A model generated the notes under the pieces. It was not told the origin of the DNA, made no database searches, and saw only the letters and a list, made by a program, of their open reading frames with translations. A stretch of DNA of 28,383 bases from Hyphochytrium catenoides (lineage: Eukaryota; Sar; Hyphochytriomycetes; Hyphochytriales; Hyphochytriaceae). The stretch is taken from contig FLMG01003716.1 of the NCBI GenBank assembly GCA_900088475.1, positions 1 through 28,383 of the forward strand, in the 5' to 3' direction. A program made the translations under genes and the position numbers. Positions 1 through 11,547 of this stretch are shown here, in pieces. The first letter of the stretch is position 1; each line of letters opens with the position of its first letter.

Positions 1-2477
1 GAGAGAGGAGAGAGAGAGTGAGAGAGTGAGAGAGAGATGGACATCATCATCACCCTTCTTTAGATTTGACTGCTGAACGGCTGAGACGCACTTTTCCTTC
101 TGTAGGGAGGTTTCAGGCTTCTACATCAACACTATAGCGAATAGATCTAATGCTATTACAAATAACCAACATCCCTCATTTGTTCTATTCTGTATAGGTC
201 AAGGTCCAGTTTGGGGAGTTACACTTTTCTGGTTCTCACCTGCAATCTTTGACTACTTTTCATTGACTCCTCGTACTGGGCTGTTGGCTCTAGGTAGGAG
301 ATAGACCAAGAGATAGAACTGTGCTGTACACAGAGAGAAGAAGAGAAGTGGTGGAGCAAGGAAAGAAGAGAGGAGGGAAGCAAGAAAAGTAGTAGTGAGA
401 CAGAAGAGGACTCTTCTTCTGTGGGAAGAGCGCGTTCTGTTTGCCTTGTCCAATTGTTCTTGGTACCTCTTCTTCTCTGGGATCTCTTCTTTTTCTTGCT
501 TCATACATGTCACCACCACTCACCCCAATCAACTTGCTTCTTTCAAAAGTAATAATCTATCAATCTTATCAGTGATAAAGGATCAGTGTGCCACGAGTCA
601 AGACGAAGGCCGCCCCTCTACTCTGGCTATGTTTTGTTGCCCCTTCGATGGACATCTTTTTTTCCTTCTCCCTTGTCATTGTTGTGCTCCGTCCTTCTTC
701 ACTCTTCTTAGTCATAATTTACCTCTTTTTTGCAGAGAGCTCACTTCTTCTTCCTCCCTAACCCTTTGCCGCCGACCCGGCAGAGAGGGCAGCACTACTG
801 CCACTATTATAAGTAATTAAAGACCACAACATACATGCTGTTACTATTTTGCATGCTGAGTTGCGTCGAGTTGTCATAATCAAATGAGAAGGAGAAGCGG
901 AGGAGAGATCAACAGAGACCCACAATACGGAAACAGATGAAGATAAGCCCACGATGATGACATCTCCTACTACCAAAAAAGCAAAGGGAAGAGGGTTTTC
1001 TGATGAGGAGGCTTGATCCATCAAGAAAAGATGTCTGCAGCTGCTCTTCCCTCGTTAAGCTTATTGTTAGACTATTATCATTACCGTCTTGCTTCTTGTT
1101 TTATGTCTGCCCCATCTTATGCGGGGTAGGTTATTAGGTTAAAAGAGGAGGATATATTTAGAAGAGCTGCTCCTTCCTTCTTCTCCTCTCTATCATTCCC
1201 CAACAAGAACAACAACAACAGCTGATTATTACACCCCGTCTTCTGGCTCCTCCTGACCTACACCTTCTTCTTCTGCCGACAACAAGTTTTATTTAGATTC
1301 AGAAGGTGGTGGTCGTCGGTAACATAATAGCAAGCGAAGACTTCGATTGTTTGGCAGCAGGGTCTCTTCTTAGTTCCACAGTATAACTATTATAGTTTGT
1401 TATTATTATCATCCACATCAAGACCCTTCTTCTTCAGAAGGAAGACAATCATCATGACGACGTAGCACCACCATGCATCATCCTTACATGAGCGGCAACA
1501 GGAGCAGCGTCATAATCAACAACAAGAAGTCAATCAAACACACTTCCTCTTTAGAGTTAGTAGCAAGAAAGAAAGAAGAGCAACAACCACAACTAGCAGG
1601 ATGATAACGGGACGCCAACTAGCGATCGATCACATGGTAAAAGGAGGAAGGCTTCTATTCTCGCTTCTTCTTCGACACTTCTTCTCGTCTTGACGTGGAG
1701 CTGATCGTGAGTCGTGATGATGAGTGAGCCGCCGCGCCGCCTCCTCGCTCCGTCGTCGCTCGCCGCCCCATCGGCGGAGACCTAGCTTCCTATCTTACGA
1801 CCTCACAGGCTGATCAGCAGCTTGATCAGCGCTCTTCTCCGGTGATTGTTTGGTTGGCAAGTTGACTCTAAAGTTCGTTGAGGGATACTTATATTTGCGT
1901 TGGATGTTACCGTTTATCTGGCCTTGTAAAGTGACAAGTATCTGAATTAATTTTAAAGTATGCTTGTTATAAAGAGTGTGTATCTCCTCCCTCCGGTCCT
2001 GAATAACCCACCAGAATTTCAAATCAGAACTAGCCGTTACGACGAGTAAAATGTATGGGCTGGTCTTGAAGAGCTTCTTCCATCACAGCAGTTCTGACAT
2101 CTTGAAACAGGGCCGGTCTCTCTCCACTTTCTTCGCCTCTTTTCATCGTCTCTCTCTCTCGTCCTGTGTCTCTCTCTCTCCCCGCTCTCTCCAGAAGCTG
2201 CTGTTGTTCCCACGGCACTGTTAGCGGCGGTCTATGCTAAGTTGTCTTCTTCATCCTCCGTGAAGAGCTTCAGAAGCGATCGCCTTCATTCCGAAGCGAT
2301 CTCACGCGAGACGACTGCCCAGTGCAGGTCCTTTGAGTTTCAGGAGAGATTCTTCATTTCCGGATACTTTCTTTCTCCTCTCTATTACTCATAGAGAACC
2401 ACTGCAAGCTCACATCACGAAAAGGTCTATCAGGACAAAGCATCGCTGAAGCTGCAACGGCAAAGAAGAGAAGCGAA
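1..2477. other. Intergenic / 5' flank, no supportable gene
   Basis: The stretch begins with a GA-dinucleotide tract (about 1-38). It is rich in short CTT, CAA, CAT and GAA runs, and pyrimidine-rich runs get denser towards 2400. Open frames exist here (for example 395-820 +), but they are low-complexity and show no recognisable domain or convincing splice continuation. The 2000-2477 part, with CTCTCT runs, is probably the promoter and 5' UTR of the gene starting at 2478. The palindrome GCTGATCAGC near 1810 is the only other local structure noted. Confidence 0.5.
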
Positions 2478-3641
2478 ATGGACTCTCTGCACAACTTTAC
2501 CTTTCCTGTTCCAGAGCTGGACCTGCAAGGCACTGTTCTCTCTCTAGAGAGTCAGGCCAAGAAACTGTTCATCTACACGGAGGAGAATGTTAAGGTTGGC
2601 CTTGAGCATTCGAAGGTATGAGTAGATGCCTAAAGCTAGAAAAGCGTGCGGGCTGGCAGGTAGCAGTGGAGGATGTCGTGTGCATTTGAAGGTAGTCGTC
2701 AGAAAGCCGGTGAAAGAGTGACAAACCTATGTAAAAACCTAAAAAGTACGGGAGCAGCTAACATGTTGCATGGGGAGCCCAATTGAAGCAGAAAGCGGCC
2801 TGCTGACAGGGGCAACGGAAGGTGGATAGTTATAGGGAGGACAAAGGCGCGACCAAGAGAAAAGAAGCAGACTGTCAATGACAGCTCAACCTTTCCTTCT
2901 TCTCACCTGTATAGGTGCTAGTCTTAGAGCTTGAGCGTCTTATGAACTCTATCAGTCATCAGCAAGTCGCTAATGGAGCAGTGGTAGCTGGAGCGGTGAG
3001 TTATACCATCGGTTCTCTTGGCCTGTCAACTTGCTCATTAGTTCTCTCTCTCTCTCGCTCCCCTCGTGCTCTCTCTCCCTTCGATCTCTGCTTTTCTCTG
3101 GATCCTTTCATTGCGGCCTCTTCCAATTGATAGTTGCATTCTAACGCCGCCAAAAAATACAACGCCTGTAGGTGACGATGCTAGTTGGGGCTCTCTTTAT
3201 TCTATTGCTGCCCTTCTTCAGGCAGAAGAGGAAGGCTGCCATTGCAGGGGCAAAGGTGCCATCTTCTCTATCTGCCAAGGATTCAATTGGGGGAGAGAGA
3301 TCTAAAGAGGCCAGGTCTAAGGGTGAGTCACGGCATACTCGCGTTGTATCGTGCCGCATGAGATCGTTCAGTCTTATGCGTCCGCATGCGGTATCTGTGT
3401 ACCTCCTCGCTAACAACATGGACCTTTAATCTAGGAGAAGAGGCCACTAAGAGTACACCTAGCACTCCTACGCGCGCTCCAGCCATTGGGCTTATCGGTA
3501 GGCTATTTATGCAAATGACCACCTTTTGAGAGCCTTACCTTTGTCCATACTTTCCTTTCCTGCCTTGCAGCGACTCCCCAAGGAAGACGCTCGACAAGAC
3601 AGCGAAAAGCTACGACTCCATTCAACATTGACAAGTTCTAA
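2478..3641 (+). CDS. Single-span membrane protein, 167 aa, unknown function
   Basis: Five exons join in frame: 2478-2615, 2915-2995, 3172-3322, 3435-3497, 3571-3641, with GT-AG introns and matching phases (0,0,1,1). The 504-nt reading frame ends in TAA. The start ATG has a purine at -3 and no in-frame upstream ATG on the exon. Residues 1-60 are a polar, partly amphipathic helix-like region. Residues about 65-90 form one hydrophobic span (Ala/Gly/Val then Leu/Ile/Phe), directly followed by RQKRK, which places the C-terminus in the cytosol by the positive-inside rule. The tail (95-167) is Ser/Thr/Pro-rich and basic, with GRRSTRQRK near the end. No family is recognised. Its last codon faces the 3' end of the nitronate monooxygenase gene (convergent, about 450 nt apart). 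The exon chain is well supported by phase; the function is unknown. Confidence 0.72.
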
Positions 3642-4095
3642 GCCCAATTCAGGATCTTTCATGTGCTCTTCCTCAGCCCCCTGACAAGACCAGACTCTCT
3701 TTCTCTCTCTACTTTCCTTCTATCTCTTTTTCGCGATGACGACCATGACGCCTGCCTAGGGTAGGAGAAAGGCCTTTTCACCTCGAAACGTCCGAGACTG
3801 ACCCAGGATGTCCTTGAGCCAGTCGATCGGCACCGGTGTACCAATAAAGAAAGAGAAGGTTGTCGATTCCGCTTCGGCTTCCTTAGCAATCCCCTTGGAT
3901 TTGGGTTATCACACCCGTCTACCCTCTCTTAAGTTTTCTTGAGGGTCTATCTCTCGTCTGCCTGCTCTCTGTTCAATCGCTGGGCCACAAACCTTACCAA
4001 ACCAGGTCTGGAACTGACCCCGGTCTTGTAAGAAAAGAGGTAGCTACACGAGAACCAAAGACGGAAAGAGCTAAATGATATAAATCTCTTCTCGC
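3642..4095. other. Convergent 3' flanks, no gene seen
   Basis: This 454-nt stretch lies between two tail-to-tail genes (membrane protein + and nitronate monooxygenase -). It should hold both 3' UTRs and polyadenylation sites. Short open frames on the minus strand here are Arg/Ser-rich and join nothing by splicing. Confidence 0.5.
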
Positions 4096-6559
4096 TTACA
4101 ACTTTCCTAGTCCAAGGTTTCTCTTGGACAGTGTTTCTTTCGCTCCTTGATACTCTAGATCTAGTCGATCTACTAGCTCTTGAACTGTGGGAATATCGTC
4201 GACGTTCATCACACCGTGTCCTACAGTAGAATAAGCGATTGGTACAGGCGCGGGAAAGTTCCCGCCTCTCTCGCAGCTTTATGCTTCGGTCTCTCTGTCT
4301 CCACATCTTCACTTTGTCCAGCTTCCTTCGATGTCTTATGTTTACACCTCTCGTATCTCTTTTGAAGCCTTACCTGCTGACCAGATGTCTGCCCATGGGC
4401 GCTTCTCCTTTGGCTTAGGTTCTCCTTCGAAGAGGTGGTCCTCAGTTCCCAGCCCCTCTCCATAAATATTATCAGGGTCGAGGCCGCAGTCTGTCAATGA
4501 CTTTCGGAGGAAGTTGGCATAGATCCCTGTATGTGGGGAGTTTTCTTAGTACTAAATAATGACGGTGAGCAATCCAGACGACATAGAAAACTCAAGGATA
4601 GAGACACAAAAGAAGAGCAGAAGAAGAGTTTATAAGGTCAGCAAGGATAAGCCTTTTGAACGAGGTGCTGCCAGTGAGGATGTATGTCTCCATAACGCGA
4701 AAGCCCTACGAGGGTCGCCCAGCGCCGTTTCAGCCTGATAGGGGCGGCGATGCGTACCTGATATTTTGTCGGTGTAAACAGTAGGAAGGAAAAATGGTGG
4801 AGGACCCGATTGCTCTGTTCGTATCATGTCTATAATAAAGGGAGACAGTATGCAAGGTTGGCGATGGAGGTTTTCTTTTTTGCATGTCGTGCTTCTGAAC
4901 TGACCTTTGAGTCTCTGGTCTGCCATACTTTCTGCAACGAGTAACACAAAGAGATCAGAGAACAGCCAATTAGAGCCAAGCAAGCCCCGCTGGAGGAAGC
5001 TGAGATGCTTATCCAGGACAGCACTTGAAAAACTTCAGGGTTGACATGTGAATAAAGTATAAATTGACCTTGCACGCAGACAGAGATCGAACTTTGACGG
5101 AAGACGCTCACTGGAAAACACCGACCGCTGAAAAGAGAAAGGAGGACAGAAAGTGTACCTTTCGTAGCCATGAACCTGGTCCCCATATCTGATCATAAGT
5201 GTGTGCAGCAGGTGAAGGAGTTGATGGTGGAGAGAAATGATCGAGGGAGGGGGGTTGCATTCCGGCAGATACTTAGTCACTGGAGATGATCACGATTCTC
5301 AGTAGCACGGATCCTACATGCTAGATCGGCTCCTAATGCTTGTGCGGCCAGTATCGACTCGCCAGTCGACAATGCACCCGCTAGAATGATGGTTTTGTCG
5401 AAGAATTTCCGCACCTGCAGAGAAGTGTTCCAAGGCCCGGACACAGAAAGTTAGAACGGGTTTGGGCAAAGTTAGACAAAGTCGATCTGGAAGACCAAGG
5501 AACCTCTGGGGATCAGTTTGATAGGTAGAGTGACAAAAGAGGCGGCAAATGCACGATTAGGCGTTGAGCACGGCTAAAAGGTAAGTAAACCAAGGCGATG
5601 AAGCAACTGACGGCTGGCAGAAGGGCAAAAGCTGAGGCAGCTCCTGCGTGCCCTCCAGCACCAGAGCAAACAAGGATCAAGCCATCCACTCCTGCCGCTG
5701 CGGCCTTCCTAGAAGAGCAATAACGTGAGAGAGAGAGTAGCTCATAAACGTTCTCCATCAGTCTTAGGCATAATATCATTTCCCCTGTCCAGTCTCTCTC
5801 TTCGGACGTTCCTACTATTTATGCGTCAAGCTCTAGCTTTACGCCTCTTACTTTGCATGGACCACATTCGTGACGTCGTGGAAGACGACCCCTCCGTAGC
5901 TGTGAACCGCGTCGATGACTTCCCGGACGGCCCCGAGTGAGGTGATAACGATGGGAACTTGATATTTTACTATCTTTTCCAAGTTCTGCTGCAGTCTTCA
6001 GCGGTTCGCAGAGCCATAAGAGCCATGTACAATAGAAGAGATTAGGAAGAGTAGGACATCAAAGAGAATGGAAAGTTGAGCATGGTAGAGATCTACCGTC
6101 GCTATGCGAAAGAGATTCCGGAGGACCACTATATCATATAGTCAAGATGGAGCTCTGACCTGGGGTTAGACTTGTGAACAATGAGGTTGACTCCATAGGG
6201 GGCGGTCGGAGCCTTAGCCTGCAGCTTCTGCGTGATGTCTTTCAGCCAGTCATCCAGAATATCGTCATTTCTAAGCGCGTCGTAGATGAGCTCAAGTGCT
6301 GAGGATCAACAGCCCACATACAGGGCTTTGACATAGCATATTGTGCTGTTATTACCGTGCGTTTAACGCTGGGAAAGTGCCCACCACTCCCGATCTGCAG
6401 GTAGCAGTTACCAAGTCAACCCCTGATACTAGGAACATGGGTGCGGCAATGAGCTATGGAGAGAGAGTCAGAGTCCAAAGGTGAGCACGGTCTGCAATAA
6501 TTACAGGGACTCACCGGCAGACGAAGGTTAGCTCGAGTTAACAGGCCTGGAAGCGGCAT
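4096..6559 (-). CDS. Nitronate monooxygenase / 2-nitropropane dioxygenase family FMN enzyme
   Basis: Eleven exons on the minus strand: 6559-6515, 6453-6356, 6270-6160, 5995-5852, 5708-5612, 5414-5318, 5188-5159, 4931-4905, 4829-4758, 4526-4374, 4220-4096. They give a 999-nt frame of 332 aa ending in TAA, the usual length for this TIM-barrel family. Landmarks seen: LPLIAAPMFLVSG at the N-terminus (first FMN-contacting strand, residues 15-27), APYGVNLIVHKSNPR (71-85), VITSLGA (101-107), FHDV (123-126), the CSGAGGHAG loop with the putative catalytic His at 153, and GADLAYMGTRF (phosphate-binding, 193-203). The C-terminal region has DIWSAGHGV. Family members oxidise alkyl nitronates with FMN and O2; the physiological substrate here is unknown. 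No signal peptide or targeting extension is seen, so a cytosolic enzyme is inferred. Introns are 61-231 nt. The start ATG follows GAGCC, and the stop of a short upstream ORF lies 3 nt before it. Confidence 0.93.
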
Positions 6560-6562
6560 GGC

Positions 6563-6793
6563 TCAGAGAAATGCTTCTGGAAAATAGCTTAGCCTTAAAC
6601 TGGCCGCACTTAAATGGTGACTGCTGTCAGGTTTCACTGAGAGACGGCAGGATGCAGAACAAGATCCCTTGCTCGCAGTCTGAAGCCTCTGAATAACATC
6701 ATCCGGAGCTTCACCTCTCAACATCGCCATCGGGCGGCGCTCGAGCTTGGAGAAGCGCTCCACCAGCAGACGAAAAGATTCTTCAGAAGCCAT
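6563..6793 (-). CDS. Small ORF upstream of the nitronate monooxygenase (possible uORF)
   Basis: A 76-codon ATG-to-TGA frame begins MASEESFRLLVERFSKLERR. Its stop lies 3 nt upstream of the monooxygenase ATG on the same strand. The first 45 residues look like ordinary acidic/basic helical protein; the rest is Ser/Leu-rich and less protein-like. It could be a translated uORF in the 5' UTR, the remnant of an alternative first exon, or chance. No family is recognised. Confidence 0.25.
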   Translation of the reverse strand: MASEESFRLLVERFSKLERRPMAMLRGEAPDDVIQRLQTASKGSCSASCRLSVKPDSSHHLSAASLRLSYFPEAFL

Positions 6794-7323
6794 CAAAAGA
6801 GTCCAGCAACCTCTTTCACGGCTGCATTTGGCTCGGAGGCCAACGGGCTAAGAGATCTTGACACCAAAACTAACCCCAGGTGTTTGAAAGATTACTAGCT
6901 ATTGATTATCTTTATCTGACCATTGACCAAAAATGCTAACTGAAGCTTTCATGCTTTTCTTTACTTCAAAGCTTTTCGTAGCAGAAAGTCACCAGTGTTT
7001 AGGTCTAAGGAAGGAGGTCTCTCAAGAGGTTCAAGAAACATTCAACGGCGGAGGAATTTAGAAACATTCATGAGACCATTGCCATATTCCTAATCCTGTA
7101 GGGAAAGAAGATTGATATTACGGTTTAACAGCCGTTATAATTCCGAATCTATTAGTAGAAGTTCAGAAAAAGGGCCTTGGTGCGCCTTGATGTTCTTTTC
7201 TCAGAAGGGCAAGGAGGAGGAGGAGGAGGAGGAAGGAAAATGATGTCTCTCCCTTTTCTACTACTTGTCGTTCCTTTCTTCCTCCCCTGCCCTCCTTCCT
7301 TGTACAGTACACAGGCTGCTTTA

Positions 7324-7508
7324 CTCTCTCTCTCTCTCTCTCTCTCTCTCTTTATCTCTCTCTCTCTCTCTCTCTCTTTATCTCTCTCTCTCTCTTTCTC
7401 TCTTTCTCTCTCTCTCTCTCTTTTTTTTGCTCTTTGTTCTTTCTCTTTTTCTCTTTTTCTCTCTTTCTCTTCTTCTCTCTTTCTCTTCTCTCTCTCTCTC
7501 CCTCACAC
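7324..7508. repeat. (CT)n microsatellite, interrupted
   Basis: Nearly uninterrupted CT dinucleotides with occasional TTTA, TTT and T8 interruptions, running for about 185 nt. It lies upstream of the E2-like gene. Confidence 0.9.
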
Positions 7509-7747
7509 TAACTCTTTCTCTTTCCATTCCTCTGTCTCTTCTTCTTCCCCCTCTCTAGCTCTCTCTTCGTCCCTCTCTCTCAGTTCCCAGTTTCTCAGCT
7601 ACATTCTCTATCTTCTTGTTCCCCTCAAAGTCAATCATCATCTCTGCGCTCTTCATTCTTTCGGAACAAGCCGTAGCAGCAGCAGGAGCAGGAGAGAGAA
7701 TCAGAAGAGCGGAAGACAGACGTCAAGCGACCAACCCTCTCTTCTTC

Positions 7748-7749
<2 letters not shown>

Positions 7750-7804
<55 letters not shown>
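7750..7804. repeat. (CT)n microsatellite
   Basis: A pure CT dinucleotide run of roughly 27 units, about 290 nt upstream of the E2-like start codon. Confidence 0.92.
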
Positions 7805-7808
<4 letters not shown>

Positions 7809-8096
7809 AAACTCCTCACACTCTGCCTTTACTCTCAATCTTCTTCGCCCGTTGCGTCACTGCTGCTAAAGTTCCTTGCGCAGCGCTTCTGTACCTGGAA
7901 AGCGTCCCAGAAGCCGCGCGACATTAGGTTGTCTTCCCTCCAGATTGCGGCGACTTCCTCTCTCTCTCTCTCTCTTTCTCTTTTTCTCTCTTCTTCCTTT
8001 CTTTCTTTTCGCTATTAGCGCCTTTCTTACTACATCGTTGAGCCTGATGAATTGACAAAAGCAGAGAGAGAGAGACGCGGTGAAGCTGCGAGCGAT

Positions 8097-8212
8097 ATGA
8101 ACCTGCTGACCGTAGATCCGCTGTCTATGGAGGAGGAAGAAGGAAGACTCGGAATCCTCTCTAAAGCCCGTGACAGGTAAGGGAAAAGAGACAGAGAGAC
8201 TGAGTGAGAACC

Positions 8213-8262
<50 letters not shown>

Positions 8263-11200
8263 GACAGAGAAGGAGATGCACGAGGAGAGACTCTGCTCGG
8301 AAGGGAGAAGACTTCAATGCACGTGCTAATGCTAAAAATGCCTTCCCGGTCTAGCGTCATCGGCTCCGATTGCTCCTCCGAGCCCGAGGAAGAGGCACTC
8401 TGCGAGCTGAGGAACTATGGAGACGATGAAGAGAGGAGCGAGCCAAAGAAACTAGAGCCGGAAGATACCGTAGCAGAGACAGAGAAGGAGAAAGATACGC
8501 TAGAGGTGGAAGAATGGGTCCTGTGCCGACGAGCAGCGCTGCAGGCGTTGCAGAGAGAGGCAAGGGAATGCTGGCGCAGTCTGCGGCCAAGTTGCAGGTA
8601 AAGCATGAAACACATCAGGAAGTGCCGGGCAAGACAGCTACATGCGTATTCAAAGCGGATGAAGAGAGGACGGAGAGAAAGAAGAAAAGCAAGAAGAACG
8701 AGGAAGAGAGAGAGAGAAAGAGAGAGAAAAGGAGAGAGGAGAGAAAGAGCGCGAGAAGTAGGGTCAGGCAGCAAGCGAGAAGCCTAGCGTCTTAGGGATC
8801 AAAGGTGATAAGCCCTGGAGCACGAGGAAGGACAGGTGATGGCAAACTGTCCAGGACATGAAAAGGGGGAAGATCTGTCCATCGGCTGTAGACGTCGCAA
8901 CTGGTCATTCAACCTTTCCTGACAGCTTCTCTTTTCACTATCTCGCTCTCTTTCTTCTTCTTCACTCCGACGCTTCTCTCTCTCTCTCTCTGTGTGGCTC
9001 TGCAGCGTTGGCCCTGTGCCAGTGGGCGCGACCTCTGTCGATCCATTCCATTGGCAGCTGGTTATCCCGCTTCTACAGGAGGAGGAGGAAGACGAGGAAA
9101 TGTATGTCAACCGCTATTCTAGCCGAGCTAGAGCAAGAGAGAATGTGATCATCGGCATACATTTTCCATACAACTACCCTCTGAGACCACCCATGCTGGA
9201 GGTGCAGTCACTCTTAGACGGGATTGCAGAAGAAGAGGAGGAGACACAGCCAGAGACAGAGGAGATGATTGATAGAAGAGAAAAGCCATCCGTGTATCGG
9301 AACAGATGCATTTGTCCCTACCGCCAGCCTCAGGGATGGAGCCCAGGACAGTCCATTGTCGATCTTATCTCCGAAATCTTCTCGGGCGTGGTCAGAGAAG
9401 GAAGAGCGTACCTGAAGAAGAATCTGCACTGTGTCTTCGAATCTGCATTGTGCGAGTCCTCTTACCTGCCGCTGCTGGACAGGCCTCTGCTGCCTTCTAT
9501 CGGTCAAGAGGCTGGGGGAAGGAATAAATGTTTCCAGGCTCTCAGGTAAGAGCGTGACCAGCAGAGACAGGATAACATCATAGATCCCAATCTTTCTTCG
9601 CTATGCTTGCCTCTGGGCTGGTAATCACCTTCCTATTTATGCTTTTAGATGGGATAACGCGCTCAAGAGAGGAGGCACGAATGGACTGAAACTCTGCAAC
9701 TGTTTGTTAACTTTGCCTGGGAGGAAGACTGAGCGAAGGTAACAGCGGCTTCTTTTGGTTGGATCATCCATGGCCTCCATCTATCCCTGGGGAAGCCGTT
9801 CTTAGAATGGGCTTGCTTGCAATCTCTCTCTTACTCATTCTCTCTCGCTGTCTCTCTCTCTCGCTCTCGTTCTTTTTCTCTCGCTTGCCCTCCTTTCCAT
9901 GGTCTCATGGTCTCTCTCCTTGTGTCTGTGTGCGTCACCTTGCTCTGACAAATGGTTGAGATCCTGTTGGTAGCTGGATTCTTCTGACTGAGTCTGCTTT
10001 GTTATCTTTTATCTCACTATCTCTGGTGTTTCGCCCTGCTGCTTTTCTGTTAATCCCAGGAGTGCATATCTAAAAACTCATGTACCTGGATGGTCTTGCG
10101 GCTCTCAGAGCTGTCAGTACAGTGGACAAGCTGCAGAGGAACAAAGAGCAGCGATCCCGCAGGATGATGAGTCTTCGTGTTGGTATCCTTGGCGGACAGG
10201 GATGTTGAGGGAGGAGGAGGCAAAGGGTCTGAAGTGTTTCATCTGTCGTGCAAGAGATATCCTCGGGGCCGATGATTACGATGATCACTATGACTTTGTG
10301 CCTCTTCTGAAGGACTCTCCCCGCCCGCAAGAGTAAGAGAAAGCGCTTTCTCTCCTAATTATCCTCCTATCTCTCTTTCTTCCATTCCCTCCTTAAAGAT
10401 GCATCTCTGGCCCCTCGCCCTATCGGGTGCGTTTCTTCTGAGGTTAGAAGGAAAGCCAAACCTTCAATACGCTTAGCTACGAAGGCTTTGTCTGAGTCAT
10501 CTTCGCCTAGTGTTTATGTCAGTAGCATGACGGGCACACGCTGGTTCTGGGCGGAGGCATTGAGCTGCTCGGCCTGCACTCTGCCCTTGAAGACACGGAG
10601 TATTCAGGCAGCTGAGGTACTCCATGCTGCTCAGAAGGAATGGAAGGAGATCAGAGCGAGGTAGGTTTTCCTTCTTGCATCTCTCCAAGCGTTTTGTGTG
10701 TCTCTCTCTTTTTCCTTCTCCTTTTCTTATCGCCCTTATGGCCTGTGTCCTGCATGGCTACTTACTACTTTGCTCCCGGTCCTACGATGCCACAGGATTA
10801 TCAGCGACAATGGGCTGTGCAGCTCTTGCGGCATTGAGTCAGCTCACAGCTACTGCTCGGGCGGTTCTGCTGCCAAACTTGTCTGCGCCAACCGGTCGGT
10901 CGATTCGCTTCCTCTCCTCCATCCCCCGTTTTTATGTCTCTCTCTGTCCCAGTTCCTTCTTTCCTTTGGTCTCTTTCTTTCTTTCTCTCTGCCTAGGAGG
11001 GTCTCGGTCACCATTCTTCAGGTGGCAGTAGTTAGCCGTCCTGCTGCCCTCTCTCTTTCCATAGACTAATTGATACCTTCTCCTTGCAGACGATGTATAA
11101 CTAGGGACAAGTCCGTCTCTTACATCTCCCTCGCGGACGTGGCCCAAGAGCAGAAGCTCTTCTCGGACCTTCTTCTGTCGAGAGCAGAAAACTATGGAGA

Positions 11201-11435
11201 TTCCCAAGGAAGTGGCGGAGAAAGAGAAGGATCTAACTCCCTCTGCTCTCTACCTGGGAATTCTCCGGATCTCTTCACGTTGAGGGCTACCGATGACGCT
11301 TGTGTGGGGCTCTACCAGAGGATGAAGAGGCTATCAGGAAGAGTGGAACAGAGCGAAGACAGTGGGCCCACATTGCAAGCGAGCTCGAACTATTCAGACG
11401 CTACCATTGATGACGAAAGTAACTCTAAAGGTTGA
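8097..11435 (+). CDS. E2-like (UBC-fold) protein with CxxC-rich C-terminus; may be the 5' half of an E2-Tubby fusion
   Basis: Exons: 8097-8176, 8355-8597, 9006-9545, 9649-9738, 10060-10332, 10511-10660 (or 10448-10660), 10796-10894, 11090-11435; all phases agree. Residues 1-85 are acidic. The UBC fold starts at about 86 with helix 1 (AALQALQREARECW); then SVGPV (108-112), DPFHWQLVI (120-128) and IHFPYNYPLRPP (159-170) follow the E2 pattern. Cys211 in RCIC precedes WSP (219-221) with the same 7-residue spacing as UBE2D, so it aligns with the catalytic Cys. The HPN position reads KPS, so the catalytic Asn is replaced. Two acidic inserts (EEEEDEE and a Glu-rich loop at 183-195) are unusual. Downstream are CxxC pairs (CFIC, CSAC, CSSC) suggesting metal binding. 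The last exon either stops at TGA 11433-11435 or is spliced at 11430 (AAAG/GTTGAA) in phase to the Tubby exon at 11558. The start ATG has G at -3; intron 1 carries a (GA)n tract. Confidence 0.78.
8217..8259. repeat. (GA)n microsatellite in intron 1 of the E2-like gene
   Basis: About 21 GA units lie 40 nt downstream of the first 5' splice site. The strand is opposite in composition to the CT tracts upstream of the start codon, so the transcript switches from CU-rich to GA-rich around its first exon. Confidence 0.9.
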
Positions 11436-11547
11436 ACTTTGCCTCCTTTCTGCGTCTTCGCCATTCTTCTTTGCGCTTCCTTATAATCCGCCCGTGCCTA
11501 GCCTACCTTTTCTTACACTTCTCCACTGCTATGCCTATCTTACTCTG

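Larger units (their letters stand above)
6560..8096. promoter_or_regulatory. Divergent promoter region with long CT tracts
   Basis: This is the head-to-head interval between the monooxygenase gene (-) and the E2-like gene (+). Apart from the small upstream ORF at 6563-6793, it holds no gene. The right half (7320-8010) is dominated by py-rich microsatellites on the + strand. Open frames of Ser/Leu across 7177-7870 are only translations of the CT repeats. The role as a shared promoter is inferred from gene orientation. Confidence 0.5.

Noticed and set aside
395-820. 141-codon + strand open frame near the left edge
   Set aside because: Low-complexity Ser/Phe/Leu composition, no domain, no supported splice partner, and similar frames occur on the other strand.
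5035-5280. Minus-strand frame with PPPSIISLHHQLLHLLHTLM that looks protein-like
   Set aside because: It is mostly intron of the monooxygenase gene; the homology-supported exon in this place (5188-5159, MGTRFMATK) is in another frame.
7177-7869. Long + strand open frame (230 codons)
   Set aside because: It is the translation of CT microsatellites (Ser/Leu/Phe runs) with no domain or splice continuation.
8599-8795. Lys/Glu/Arg-rich open frames between E2 exons 2 and 3
   Set aside because: They arise from GA-rich intron sequence; direct joining of 8597 to 9006 recreates the conserved E2 helix 1 to SxGPV junction.
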